Below are positions 18,273 to 26,479 of a DNA stretch of 51,836 bases, in pieces. Origin of the DNA: Bacteroidota bacterium (lineage in GTDB: Bacteria > Bacteroidota > Bacteroidia > 2-12-FULL-35-15); NCBI GenBank assembly GCA_005772895.1, contig SXIH01000017.1:1-51836 (forward strand), written 5' to 3'. Position numbers and translations under genes: made by a program. The notes under the pieces are model-generated. The model was not told where the DNA came from. It did not search any database and was given only the letters and a program-made list of their open reading frames with translations. Every line of letters starts with the position of its first letter. Position 1 is the first letter of the stretch.

Positions 18273-19526
18273 ATGACAAAACACAAAATATTCATATACC
18301 TTTTTTCTATTCTTACGTCTATCTCTGCACTAGCACAAATAGAAAACTATTCGTTTAAACGACAATTAAATAAAGTTGAAAAAGAAAATTATTACACAAT
18401 TCTACTTTCACCTGAAGTAATTGCAAGAAGCAAAAGCAATTTGTCGGATATCCGAATTTATAATATTGCAGACAGTGATACTTCTGAAGTTCCTTATTTA
18501 ATGAATTGGATGGGAAGCAACATTAAGGAAGTATCCATTCCATTTGAATTGATAAATGATACTTACAATGAGAAATGCTGCTCTTATGTCACTTTAAAAT
18601 TTCCAAAGAAACAAAGCATCAATCAGATCAAGTTAAATGTTTCCGATTCTAATTTCGACAAAAGTTTAAAAATTGAAGGGAGTAACGACAACAAACAATG
18701 GTTTACTATAAAAGAACATTTACGGATTGTGCGCTTTAGAACTTCATCCGAAGATTATTCCTACACTACTCTAAACTTCAATAGTTCTGAATTTACTTAT
18801 TTCAGGATAAAATTTGACGATGATGGCAGTCCGCGTATAAATGTTACAACGGCTTATGCATTCGAGAATCAGCTGATTGAAGGAAAGTACAGCGATTTAA
18901 AAATTTTAGGTAAAAAGCAAACAGAAAACAAAAAAGAAAAAACATCTGAAATAATTGTGGATTTCCCTTATCCTTATTTGGTAAGCTATATCACAATCAA
19001 AAGTAATACTACCAACGATTTCTACAGGAATATTAATATTTATGGCTCTAGCGGAACATTAAAAACCAGGAAAGGAGACATAGAAAACTGGTATATGATT
19101 AACACTTCTGTATTCTCATCTATCGAAAATAATGCAATCAACTGTAATAATTCAAAAACAAAAAAATTAAAAATAGAAATTATAAATTATGACAACGAGC
19201 CCGTTGAAATTAACGAAATAAAAGCTTTTGCAGAGCAATGTCAACTAGTTGCAAGCCTGCCAACATCAGAAAACTTATATCTGGCTTATGGAAAAGAAAA
19301 CGATAATGCTCCTAATTATGATTTAGTACATTTTAAAGATAAAATCCCAAATGAACTTTCTAACGTAGATTATGGATCAGAGCAAGTGAAAATAATTTCA
19401 ATTAATAAACCCGGTCAATTAATTAAGAGCAAAGTGTGGCTTTGGGTGGTGATGGGAGTTGTTTTAGTAATTATCGGGTATTTTGCTTTGAGTATGCTTA
19501 AGAAAGAGCAAAGTGACAAACAATAA
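18273..19526 (+). CDS. DUF3999-like membrane-anchored protein
   Basis: The protein has 417 residues. Signal peptide 1-22 (cut near SALAQ). An extracytoplasmic beta-rich region contains discoidin-like pieces (IKLNVSDSNFDKSLKIEGSN, FTYFRIKFDDDGSPRI), and a single C-terminal membrane helix lies at about 388-408 (LWVVMGVVLVIIGYFALSML). This layout, with a large periplasmic domain and C-terminal anchor behind a DUF2339 gene, fits DUF3999. The start lies one base after the preceding stop codon, implying translational coupling. The family has no established biochemical function. Confidence 0.75.
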   Translation: MTKHKIFIYLFSILTSISALAQIENYSFKRQLNKVEKENYYTILLSPEVIARSKSNLSDIRIYNIADSDTSEVPYLMNWMGSNIKEVSIPFELINDTYNEKCCSYVTLKFPKKQSINQIKLNVSDSNFDKSLKIEGSNDNKQWFTIKEHLRIVRFRTSSEDYSYTTLNFNSSEFTYFRIKFDDDGSPRINVTTAYAFENQLIEGKYSDLKILGKKQTENKKEKTSEIIVDFPYPYLVSYITIKSNTTNDFYRNINIYGSSGTLKTRKGDIENWYMINTSVFSSIENNAINCNNSKTKKLKIEIINYDNEPVEINEIKAFAEQCQLVASLPTSENLYLAYGKENDNAPNYDLVHFKDKIPNELSNVDYGSEQVKIISINKPGQLIKSKVWLWVVMGVVLVIIGYFALSMLKKEQSDKQ

Positions 19527-19530
19527 ACAA

Positions 19531-19717
19531 AATTTAAACACATAGAAACATAGCTAAGCTGTGTGTTAAAATATGCTGCAATTACATAGAAAAATAAATT
19601 TTTAACACAATAGACATTATCTTGAAGGAAATGTCTATTGTTGTGAAGCATGCTTCACCTATCAAAAAAAATAACAAATAGTATATATAAAATCTATGTG
19701 TCTATGTGTTTAAATTT
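19531..19717 (+). repeat. Nested inverted-repeat (MITE-like) element
   Basis: Outer arms 19531-19554 and 19694-19717 (24 bp, one mismatch) enclose an inner hairpin of 11-bp arms at 19608-19618 and 19630-19640. No open reading frame lies inside. It fills almost the whole gap between the DUF3999 and peroxiredoxin genes. Such elements are usual in Bacteroidota intergenic regions; mobility is inferred only. Confidence 0.65.
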
Positions 19718-19748
19718 TTTGAAAGTTATAATTAACTAATACTATCGC

Positions 19749-20732
19749 TTGAAACGAATACACCTATATACAACCATTGGTCTCATCTTTTTCTTTACAG
19801 GAATAGCACTATTCCCTTCTCAATTACCTTTTTTAGCTTCCGTTTATGGCTTGCTTGCTTATTTTTGTTCTATAAAGGAAGTTGCAACTTATACATCCAA
19901 TTATCAATTTACAGTTGTGACATTATCCGCATTGCTTTTGGGAATAAGTGTTGATGCATCTCTGACTTCAGTTCCACTTCTTTCTATTGGGATGTTTTTT
20001 GTTGCAGCAGGTTCTACTTTCCGGATTGCATTTTTCAGGACGTTTGGTTACACTCAACATTCCTGGTTTGAAGTATTGATGTTTGTATTGTCGCTCTCTT
20101 TTTATTTAGCTGGGAATATATTGCAACCAACAAACTGGGCAGGATGGGCTTTTCCGGTTATTCTTATTTTCTTCCAAGGAGTTTTGGCTTATGGAATTAT
20201 CAAAGACAAAAAACAACTCACCAATTTTACAAAAGGAGGTTATAAAATAGCCATTGGAAAAGAAGCACCTGAATTTGCATTAGCTGATCAGGACGGGAAC
20301 ACCGTTCAGCTATCCGATTTTATTGACAAAAGAAATTTACTATTGATATTCGTGCGTGGTGATTGGTGTCCGGGTTGCCACATGATGTTAAGAACTTATG
20401 AAAGGGAGCGAGAACGTTTTCAGCAAAAAAACATATTAGTGATGGCAATTGGTCCCGATCCTGTTGGAGTAAACCGCGAAATGGTTTTGAAATTGGGATT
20501 GGATTTTAAAGTATTGGCTGATGAAGGACAACGAACAGCTATGCAGTATGGTGTTCAGCTATCGGAATATGACAATGATTTTGCCGAGAAGTATGATGAA
20601 GGTATTCCTTTACCGGCTTCTTTCTTAGTAGATAAAAAAGGAATAGTACAATATGTTTCGCGTCCGGATAAAATCGGGGAATTTTTAGATCCGAGAACTA
20701 TTTTTCCGATTGTTGAGAAGTTGAATTACTAG
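19749..20732 (+). CDS. Membrane-anchored AhpC/TSA-type peroxiredoxin
   Basis: The protein has 327 residues with a TTG start; a stop codon four codons upstream leaves no better choice. The N-terminal half has about six membrane helices (7-25, 29-42, 52-70, 75-92, 104-122, 131-152). The C-terminal half (about 170-327) is a peroxiredoxin/Bcp-like domain starting KEAPEFALADQDGNTVQLSDF, with active site RGDWCPGCHMML (C-P-G-C instead of the usual single peroxidatic Cys context T-x-x-C) and PASFLVDKKGIVQYV. The CxxC and membrane anchor suggest a thiol-disulphide role at the inner membrane; which face it occupies is not certain. Confidence 0.78.
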   Translation: MKRIHLYTTIGLIFFFTGIALFPSQLPFLASVYGLLAYFCSIKEVATYTSNYQFTVVTLSALLLGISVDASLTSVPLLSIGMFFVAAGSTFRIAFFRTFGYTQHSWFEVLMFVLSLSFYLAGNILQPTNWAGWAFPVILIFFQGVLAYGIIKDKKQLTNFTKGGYKIAIGKEAPEFALADQDGNTVQLSDFIDKRNLLLIFVRGDWCPGCHMMLRTYERERERFQQKNILVMAIGPDPVGVNREMVLKLGLDFKVLADEGQRTAMQYGVQLSEYDNDFAEKYDEGIPLPASFLVDKKGIVQYVSRPDKIGEFLDPRTIFPIVEKLNY

Positions 20733-20744
20733 GGGTGACAAAAA

Positions 20745-20889
20745 AGACACACCCCTAACCCCTCTCTAGAGGGGAATAGAATACTATAACATTAGACATT
20801 AATTTATTATTGAAAATCTATATTAGGACATTAATTAAAAAAAATAAGTTGAACCCATTCCCCTCTAGAGAGGGGTTAGGGGTGTGTCT
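20745..20889 (+). repeat. 145-bp element with perfect 33-bp terminal inverted repeats
   Basis: Positions 20745-20777 and 20857-20889 are exact reverse complements (33 of 33), separated by 79 AT-rich bases without ORF. Each arm itself contains a near-palindrome (CCCCTCTCTAGAGGGG). It lies directly upstream of the PAS-SpoIIE gene, which starts 18 bases later, so a transcript entering it would fold into a very long hairpin. Confidence 0.8.
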
Positions 20890-20907
20890 GACAAACAATA
20901 TTAGAAA

Positions 20908-22206
20908 ATGAATTACATTATCTGGATCATATTATTAAGCACTTTACTTGTGGTAACCGTTATTACACTTTCGGTTTACTTTAAGCAGCAATTTATTGAG
21001 GGGCGTTTAAAAACTATTGAAGCCGAAAAAATTAATTACGAAAGCATTATTGACCAAGCCAATGATGCCATGTTTGTAATTGATATTGTTGACGGAAGAG
21101 TGCACCAATGCAATCCGAGTGCTGCAACTATGCTTGGCTACACAAAAGCTGAATTAGAGAAAAAAACATTGTTTGAATTACAACCAAAAGAATTTATCGA
21201 AAAAAGTTCCAGCACTGTTGCCGATGTTTGGGAGAAAAAAGGATTGATATTTTCCGATATTCCATTTATTACTAAAACAGGAACAACAATTCCTGTTGAA
21301 TGCAGCGCAAAAGTAGCGCCATTTGCAGGGCGACCAGCCATTGTAATTTATGCAAGGGACATTACGGAGCGATTACGCTTAGAAAAAGAAATTCACGATC
21401 AAAGTGAAATAATTGAAGAAAAGAACAAAGACATCACTGCAAGTATCGAATATTCAAAACGGATACAGCGTTCGGTATTTATTGAAAAAAATAAAATAAA
21501 AGAATACGCACCTGAATCATTCATCCTTTTTAAACCAAGAGATATTGTTTCAGGAGATTTTTATTGGTTCACAGGAACACACAGCGCTGCGCAACCAGAA
21601 AATGAGTTATTAGTTGTTGCAGCGGTGGATTGTACAGGACATGGAGTTCCTGGCGCTTTTATGAGTATCATCGGACATACATTGTTAAACCGGACAGTAA
21701 ACAATCCTGAGATTGCTACACCCGCTGATGCTTTAAATTTTATTAATCGTGAGATAAAAAAGACCTTGAACCAAAAAGCTTACGAAGCTGCTATTCGTGA
21801 TGGAATGGATATTGCTTTAAGTGTGATTGATTTCAAAAATTTAAGTTTGAGTTTTGCAGGTGCGAATAACCCATTATACATTGTGAGAGCAGGTGAATTA
21901 ATTGAATTAAAAGCAACCAAGCAACCGATAAGTGCTTCAAGTGATATAGAACCTTTCCCTTTTACAAACGAAACGTTTAGCTTACAAAAAGGTGATGCAA
22001 TTTATTTGTTTACAGATGGCTTTGCCGATCAGTTTGGTGGTCCAAGAGGAAAAAAGTTTATGTATAAGCAATTCCGTGAATCACTTGTTACTGTTCAAAA
22101 TCTCACAATGGAAGAACAGAAAAAACAATTGTATCAAATCTTACTCGACTGGAGAGGAGAATTAGAACAAGTTGACGATGTTCTAATTATAGGTATAAAG
22201 ATTTAA
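20908..22206 (+). CDS. PAS-domain SpoIIE/RsbU-type serine phosphatase
   Basis: The protein has 432 residues. One N-terminal membrane helix (3-22), a PAS domain (about 45-155; QANDAMFVIDIVDGRVHQCN to IVIYARDITERLRLEKEI), a coiled linker IIEEKNKDITASIEYSKRIQ, then a PP2C-like SpoIIE domain (about 205-432) with FKPRDIVSGDFYWF, VAAVDCTGHGVPGAFMSIIG and a metal Asp in IYLFTDGFADQFGG. Enzymes of this type dephosphorylate anti-sigma-antagonists of the SpoIIAA/RsbV kind. No such substrate gene is in the window. The linker sequence is the one found at the ends of the truncated genes at 44860 and 47966. It ends only 7 bases from the convergent REC-DHp gene. Confidence 0.9.
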   Translation: MNYIIWIILLSTLLVVTVITLSVYFKQQFIEGRLKTIEAEKINYESIIDQANDAMFVIDIVDGRVHQCNPSAATMLGYTKAELEKKTLFELQPKEFIEKSSSTVADVWEKKGLIFSDIPFITKTGTTIPVECSAKVAPFAGRPAIVIYARDITERLRLEKEIHDQSEIIEEKNKDITASIEYSKRIQRSVFIEKNKIKEYAPESFILFKPRDIVSGDFYWFTGTHSAAQPENELLVVAAVDCTGHGVPGAFMSIIGHTLLNRTVNNPEIATPADALNFINREIKKTLNQKAYEAAIRDGMDIALSVIDFKNLSLSFAGANNPLYIVRAGELIELKATKQPISASSDIEPFPFTNETFSLQKGDAIYLFTDGFADQFGGPRGKKFMYKQFRESLVTVQNLTMEEQKKQLYQILLDWRGELEQVDDVLIIGIKI

Positions 22207-22213
22207 GGAGAAA

Positions 22214-22849
22214 CTATTCTATTTCCCTGATCTCACTTGTATTCTGAACAATTTCCCGAACAACATTGTCCAATGACTTAGCTGTATCCTTCATTTTATC
22301 GAAAATTTCGACATTGATTGGGTCAGCTGCATTATTGAAATTAAACAAATTATACAAACCAAGAATTTGAGCAATGGGTGCTCTCACTTGATGGGATTGT
22401 AAAAAAGCTATCTCAATTAATTTTTCATTTTGAATTTTTAACTTTTTGTCTGAAATTTTTTTCTCAGAATGAGCCTTTGCCTCTTTCAAACCACGTAATA
22501 TTTTTTGAGTAAGAGATAAAAGTTTGCCTTTAATTGCATAATCGGTAACTCCAATTTTAATAAGCTCTACGGCATTTTCTTCTCCAATAGTTCCGGAAAC
22601 AATAATAAAAGGTATGTCAGGACATTTTGCTTGTTTTATATTGAATGCTTCTATTCCATTAAATGAAGGAAGGTGGTAATCAGATAATACTATGTCCGGT
22701 TTAAAATTATCGAGAGCAGCTTCATACTGTTCTTTTGTATCAACATGTTCATAGGAAAAATTCAATTCAGATTTTTTCAATGCGTGCAGTAACAAATCAG
22801 CATCGCTTTTATTATCCTCCAGAATTAATATTTTGATTTTGTCAACCAT
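22214..22849 (-). CDS. Response-regulator receiver fused to a DHp-like domain, without kinase ATPase domain
   Basis: The protein has 211 residues from the ATG at 22849; a longer frame to 22888 would overlap the upstream gene. Receiver domain 1-125: acidic pair E11/D12, phospho-acceptor D57 in DIVLSDYHL, Ser85 in VSGT, Lys108. Residues 140-211 form two helices with the H-box LQSHQVRAPIAQILGLYNLF (His153), as in histidine-kinase dimerisation domains, and the protein ends there. No HATPase region follows. It may act as a phosphotransfer node taking phosphate from the neighbouring kinase/regulator. It is the last gene of the kinase operon, 8 bases behind the CheY-like gene. Confidence 0.82.
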   Translation of the reverse strand: MVDKIKILILEDNKSDADLLLHALKKSELNFSYEHVDTKEQYEAALDNFKPDIVLSDYHLPSFNGIEAFNIKQAKCPDIPFIIVSGTIGEENAVELIKIGVTDYAIKGKLLSLTQKILRGLKEAKAHSEKKISDKKLKIQNEKLIEIAFLQSHQVRAPIAQILGLYNLFNFNNAADPINVEIFDKMKDTAKSLDNVVREIVQNTSEIREIE

Positions 22850-22857
22850 AAATAATT

Positions 22858-23295
22858 TTAATGAGGTGGTTGATTTAATATCATCCAATACAATCCTAGT
22901 TCAGAAATTGTTTTTACAAATTGCTCAAATTGTACAGGCTTCACAACATAGCTATTCACTCCAAGACTATAACATTCCTTAATATCCGGATCTTCTTTTG
23001 AAGAAGTTAAAACAACAACAGGAATTCTTTTGGTACGGTCATCAGACTTTATTCTTTTAAGTACTTGAATTCCGTTCACTTTTGGCATTTTCAAATCTAA
23101 AAGAATAACTTTTGGTGTACTCTCAACTTTTCTGTCAGAATACTTTCCTTCTGCAAAAATAAAATCCAGTGCTTCAGCACCATCTTTTAAATGAAGAACA
23201 TTGTTTGCTAAATTATTTTTTTTCAATGCGCGAATTGTCATTTCAGCATCACTCATATTATCCTCTACCAAAAGTATTTCGATTACATTTTCCAT
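22858..23295 (-). CDS. Single-domain response regulator (CheY/Rcp1-like)
   Basis: The protein has 145 residues, only a receiver domain. Acidic pocket E11-D12, phospho-acceptor Asp67 in VILLDLKMP, switch Thr/Ser in VVLTSS, Lys in [11 protein letters not shown]. The longer loop after helix 2 ([10 protein letters not shown]) is typical for Rcp1-type regulators, which pair with phytochrome-like and PAS kinases. No output domain, so it acts by protein contact or phosphorelay. It lies 8 bases behind the histidine kinase gene and 8 bases before the REC-DHp gene. Confidence 0.92.
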   Translation of the reverse strand: MENVIEILLVEDNMSDAEMTIRALKKNNLANNVLHLKDGAEALDFIFAEGKYSDRKVESTPKVILLDLKMPKVNGIQVLKRIKSDDRTKRIPVVVLTSSKEDPDIKECYSLGVNSYVVKPVQFEQFVKTISELGLYWMILNQPPH

Positions 23296-23303
23296 AAGTA
23301 TTG

Positions 23304-24920
23304 TTAGTTTCTAGTTAGTGAAAAATTAAATTTAGCGCCTTTATTTACTTCTCCTTCTGCCCAAACCTTACCATCGTGTTTTGCAATTACACGCTGAACA
23401 ATAGCTAAGCCAACACCCGTGCCTTCAAACTCTTCCTGCGAATGCAAGCGTTGAAAAACACCAAATAGTTTAACTGAATATTTCATATCGAAACCAACTC
23501 CGTTATCCTTAATAGAGAAAATAATTTCACCATTTACGCTTTCTGAAGATATTTCAATATGTGGGTCTTTTTCTTTTGAAGAATATTTAATTGCATTGGA
23601 AATAAGATTATACATCACCTGGTGAAGTAAGCCATAATCAGCCTTTATATCGTGCAATTTATTGACTCCTATTTTTGCCGAATTTGGATGAGCTTTATTT
23701 ACTTCGCTTAAAACGCCTTCTGTTAGCTCATTCATATCGATAAGCTTTTTAATTACTTCTTTACGCCCCAAACGGGAAAATGCAAGTAATTCATCAATTA
23801 AGATTCCCATTTTTGTTGCGTTATACGTAATATTCTCAATAATGCGTTTACCCTCTTCGTCCAGTTTTTTTCCATAATCCTCATTCAGCATTTCGGCATA
23901 ACCATTTACTGCACGCAGGGGTGCACGCAAGTCATGCGATACAGAATAAGTAAATGCTTCCAGCTCGTTATTCACAGATATCAATTGATCTTCTGCTTTT
24001 TTTCTATCCGTAACATCTATCATAGCTGATAAAAAACAATCCTTTCCATTTATATTAACTGCGTGAACTGATGAAGAAACCCATCTTATGCCATTTTTAC
24101 CGGATACTTCTATAACCGCATCCAAAATATGACCATTTTTTTTAATCGACTGAATAATCTCTTCTCTATGTTCGGGGTGAGGAATAAGGTTCAATTCCAG
24201 AGAAGATTTTCCTATGATTTCTTCTTTTGCTAATCCAATAAACTTCACAAAATTTTCGTTTACATCAATAAATTTTCCGGTATTAGAATCAGTAATGGTG
24301 TTCATTACCGGACTTTTATAAAATATGGTTGAAAATATATTCTGGCTGGCTTCTAATTTTGCAGTACGATCAATTACTTTTTGCTCCAGCTCTTCATTCA
24401 ATTTTTTTATTTTTTCAGCATCCTCATTTATAATTTGCTTTTTCTCCTGCATGTATGCCTCGCCTATAATACCCATGGCAATGTCCATAAATGCATTCAT
24501 CCCATTTATAGCAGAAATAAACTTTTCACCGGTTCCATATTCCTGGATTAAATAAGGATTTAAATAATTTCTGACCATTGAAATTACTTCGTACCACGAC
24601 TTAAAATCTAGACCCATTTTGGCATAGGTAATCCCTTGCATTATCTGATATTCAATGTATGGTTGCCATTTGTCGTTGAGTATAGCATCCTTCTGCAGGG
24701 CCATCGACATTTTATTGTTGGCTTCTAAAACTTCCTTGGGAATACTTTTTATAAGCTGTCCAAAAACCGGGTGGTCTTTCAAGTCTTCTGTTGCTTTTTC
24801 CGAAAACTCTTTAGAATACTTTTCATAAACAGTATAGTATGCAAGAATTTCCTCACGCTCTTTCAGAGTTAAAGCCGGAATAAGCTTTTTAACAATATCA
24901 CTATGATTTGAAAATTCCAT
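23304..24920 (-). CDS. Histidine kinase with globin-like and PAS sensor domains
   Basis: The protein has 538 residues, no membrane helix. Residues about 10-165 are all-helical and resemble protoglobin/globin-coupled sensors ([20 protein letters not shown] aligns with the region carrying the proximal His, but Tyr99 stands in its place). A coiled coil (160-195), PAS domain (about 196-305, ending [13 protein letters not shown]), HisKA with phospho-acceptor His329 in [16 protein letters not shown], and HATPase_c follow with N-box [13 protein letters not shown]1 DNGVGFD and G2 [11 protein letters not shown] soluble kinase feeding the two downstream receiver proteins. The globin call rests on pattern only. 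Confidence 0.88.
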   Translation of the reverse strand: MEFSNHSDIVKKLIPALTLKEREEILAYYTVYEKYSKEFSEKATEDLKDHPVFGQLIKSIPKEVLEANNKMSMALQKDAILNDKWQPYIEYQIMQGITYAKMGLDFKSWYEVISMVRNYLNPYLIQEYGTGEKFISAINGMNAFMDIAMGIIGEAYMQEKKQIINEDAEKIKKLNEELEQKVIDRTAKLEASQNIFSTIFYKSPVMNTITDSNTGKFIDVNENFVKFIGLAKEEIIGKSSLELNLIPHPEHREEIIQSIKKNGHILDAVIEVSGKNGIRWVSSSVHAVNINGKDCFLSAMIDVTDRKKAEDQLISVNNELEAFTYSVSHDLRAPLRAVNGYAEMLNEDYGKKLDEEGKRIIENITYNATKMGILIDELLAFSRLGRKEVIKKLIDMNELTEGVLSEVNKAHPNSAKIGVNKLHDIKADYGLLHQVMYNLISNAIKYSSKEKDPHIEISSESVNGEIIFSIKDNGVGFDMKYSVKLFGVFQRLHSQEEFEGTGVGLAIVQRVIAKHDGKVWAEGEVNKGAKFNFSLTRN

Positions 24921-25137
24921 TTGGGAGTAGAGTATTTTTTATCAATATCAAAAAAATAACCGGGTACTTTTATGAAATAAATGCTAGCAAAAAATTAAAC
25001 TGCAAACAATTTACTAAATCGACTTTTAGTACAATAATGATAACCGCATTGTGGAGTAGTTAACATTAAAGTTAATATAATTTTTCATTTTAACAAATTT
25101 ATTAGGCATTAAAAAAATGTTACTATTTCCAATCTAA

Positions 25138-25539
25138 TTACACTTCCCATCCGATATAAACAAACTCATTAATTAAAAGATTAGGAATTAACCGCCAGGT
25201 TATTTTTTTATTAATTCCTCCTTTACATTTTATTACACTATCAAAATAATAGGAAGAAACATTATTATTTAGCACAAATTCACCTAAAATCAATAACCTG
25301 TTTGCATTTGAATTAACCAATTCATCATCCGAATAACCCAAAGCCGAATAAAGTGAGTTAGAAATTTTTTGAGGTTTTCCCTCACTTGATAATATCAAAA
25401 TAAAATTCTGAGAATTCTGTAAAATTTCTGTTGGATTAAAAAAATAATCTGAACAAGCACTTTTTTTCACACTATTACTAAAAGCAAAAGTCTTTTCAAA
25501 ATAGATGGAACTACTAATATTTTGTTCATTTACTTCCAT
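25138..25539 (-). CDS. Stand-alone PAS domain protein
   Basis: The protein has 133 residues from the ATG at 25539; the longer frame begins with TTG. About 40-130 fits a PAS domain: NFILILSSEGKPQKISNSLY, then SALGYSDDELVNSNANRLL, and the final strand pair KITWRLIPNLLINEFVYIGW. It ends where a PAS normally hands over to a kinase linker, so it is a free sensor or adaptor domain, or a fragment of a longer signalling protein. It lies about 220 bases upstream of the histidine kinase on the same strand, perhaps in the same transcript. Confidence 0.65.
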   Translation of the reverse strand: MEVNEQNISSSIYFEKTFAFSNSVKKSACSDYFFNPTEILQNSQNFILILSSEGKPQKISNSLYSALGYSDDELVNSNANRLLILGEFVLNNNVSSYYFDSVIKCKGGINKKITWRLIPNLLINEFVYIGWEV

Positions 25540-25681
25540 TTGATGCAATTAAAAAATAAAAAAAGCATCTTAACAAAATAAGCAGACCCTACTCCTAGAC
25601 TTACTAATTCGTCAAGATGCTTAAAAATGGTTAACTACTCAACCTAAGTATTTGTAGCAAAAGCAACCTTTTATTTAATGG

Positions 25682-25724
25682 CGAGGTTTATAAAGAGGGT
25701 GGCCCCAACAGTATAACCTCACGA
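25682..25724. other. Unassigned hairpin downstream of the small-protein operon
   Basis: GAGGTTTATA and TATAACCTC arms enclose a GGG/CCC inner pair. On the minus strand, the transcript of the small-protein genes would fold here, but no T run follows, so it is not a standard terminator. The gap 25540-25750 holds nothing else except a weak AAGCATCTT/AAGATGCTT pairing at 25563-25622. Confidence 0.3.
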
Positions 25725-25750
25725 CCCATACTAAACTGAACTAAAAAAAA

Positions 25751-25975
25751 CTATATAACTGACTCTTCGTATCTTTCTACCTCATTATCTTTTGTAAAAA
25801 CAGTAGCAATAATAAACTCTTTGTTTTTTGTAAGCACCGCAAACCAATTGTCAGTATTTTGGAATGGCGTGGCATTACAAACAGTATAACCTTTCCTCTT
25901 AAAAAAGCTATAAACTTTCCTTTCGGTTACAGATCTTAAAAGAACCTGCTTTGCCGGATTAGTTTCTTTTATCAT
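25751..25975 (-). CDS. Small cytosolic protein with GYTV domain
   Basis: The protein has 74 residues from the ATG at 25975; the preceding TTG start is less likely. It shares with the protein encoded at 26094 the pattern V-Y-[ST]-x-x-x-x-x-G-Y-T-V, then [DE]-N-W-x-A, then T-V and a polar end. No signal peptide, so it is probably the cytosolic paralogue. No named family recognised. Its start overlaps the 36-residue ORF by 17 bases, pointing to co-translation. Confidence 0.6.
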   Translation of the reverse strand: MIKETNPAKQVLLRSVTERKVYSFFKRKGYTVCNATPFQNTDNWFAVLTKNKEFIIATVFTKDNEVERYEESVI

Positions 25976-26069
25976 TGGCAAAAATTAAAGAGTATAACAA
26001 AGAAGCCATGGCAAATACAAATGCTGAAAGAAATAATCCGGTTGAAAAACTCATTTCTAATATTGCCAT
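25959..26069 (-). CDS. 36-residue single-helix membrane peptide
   Basis: An ATG at 26069 opens a frame that starts MAILEMSFSTGLFLSAFVFA and ends with NDKRN before a TAA at 25959. The middle is one continuous hydrophobic helix of about 24 residues, followed by a positively charged end, which is a typical small membrane protein. It fits between the two GYTV genes: 24 bases after the first and overlapping the second by 17 bases. It is shorter than usual gene-calling limits. The evidence is composition and position only. Confidence 0.45.
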   Translation of the reverse strand: MAILEMSFSTGLFLSAFVFAMASLLYSLIFANDKRN

Positions 26070-26093
26070 TGCTTTTTGTTTTTATATTTTTAA

Positions 26094-26396
26094 TTACATT
26101 GGAACGTCATTTGCTGTAACAATCTGAGATCCTTCTACAATTACAGTAGTCCAATAGTGAATTCCATTTTTAATTGTATGTGCAATCCAATTTTCATCTG
26201 ATCTTAAGAACGTTTCTTCTAATGTGATAACTGTATAACCATGGTTTACCAAATAAGTATAAACTTGCTGATAAGAAACCGCTGCTTTTGCCTCGTTAAC
26301 AGATTTTACTCCGATAGATGATAATGCGATTGTTGAACCTGTAAAAAGAACGATTACTAATAATCCTTTTAATACTAATTTTGCTGTGTTTTTCAT
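26094..26396 (-). CDS. Small exported or membrane-anchored protein with GYTV domain
   Basis: The protein has 100 residues. A basic start and a hydrophobic stretch at 8-30 (LVLKGLLVIVLFTGSTIALS) look like a signal peptide or anchor, perhaps cleaved after NEAKA. The remaining 60 residues (YQQVYTYLVNHGYTVITLEE, then ENWIAHT and TTVIVEGSQIV) match the downstream small protein, so the two are paralogues in different compartments. No family recognised. First gene of a three-gene micro-operon, with a 60-base leader and a possible promoter box at 26463. Confidence 0.65.
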   Translation of the reverse strand: MKNTAKLVLKGLLVIVLFTGSTIALSSIGVKSVNEAKAAVSYQQVYTYLVNHGYTVITLEETFLRSDENWIAHTIKNGIHYWTTVIVEGSQIVTANDVPM

Positions 26397-26462
26397 GTTT
26401 TCTAAATTTTAATTTTTGGTTTAATGTGTTCTATTAATTTTATCTAGAACAAAGTAAGGCAA

Positions 26463-26470
26463 CAAAAATA
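26463..26470 (-). promoter_or_regulatory. Possible -7 box of the small-protein operon
   Basis: TATTTTTG on the minus strand fits TAnnTTTG, 66 bases before the ATG at 26396. The upstream copy of the direct repeat begins only 10 bases farther upstream (26480), where the -33 contacts would be. Confidence 0.35.
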
Positions 26471-26479
26471 GCAAATCAG

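Noticed and set aside
20745..20889. The 33-bp inverted repeat as a simple terminator
   Set aside because: Arms are 79 bases apart and there is no T run; the structure fits a repeat element better.
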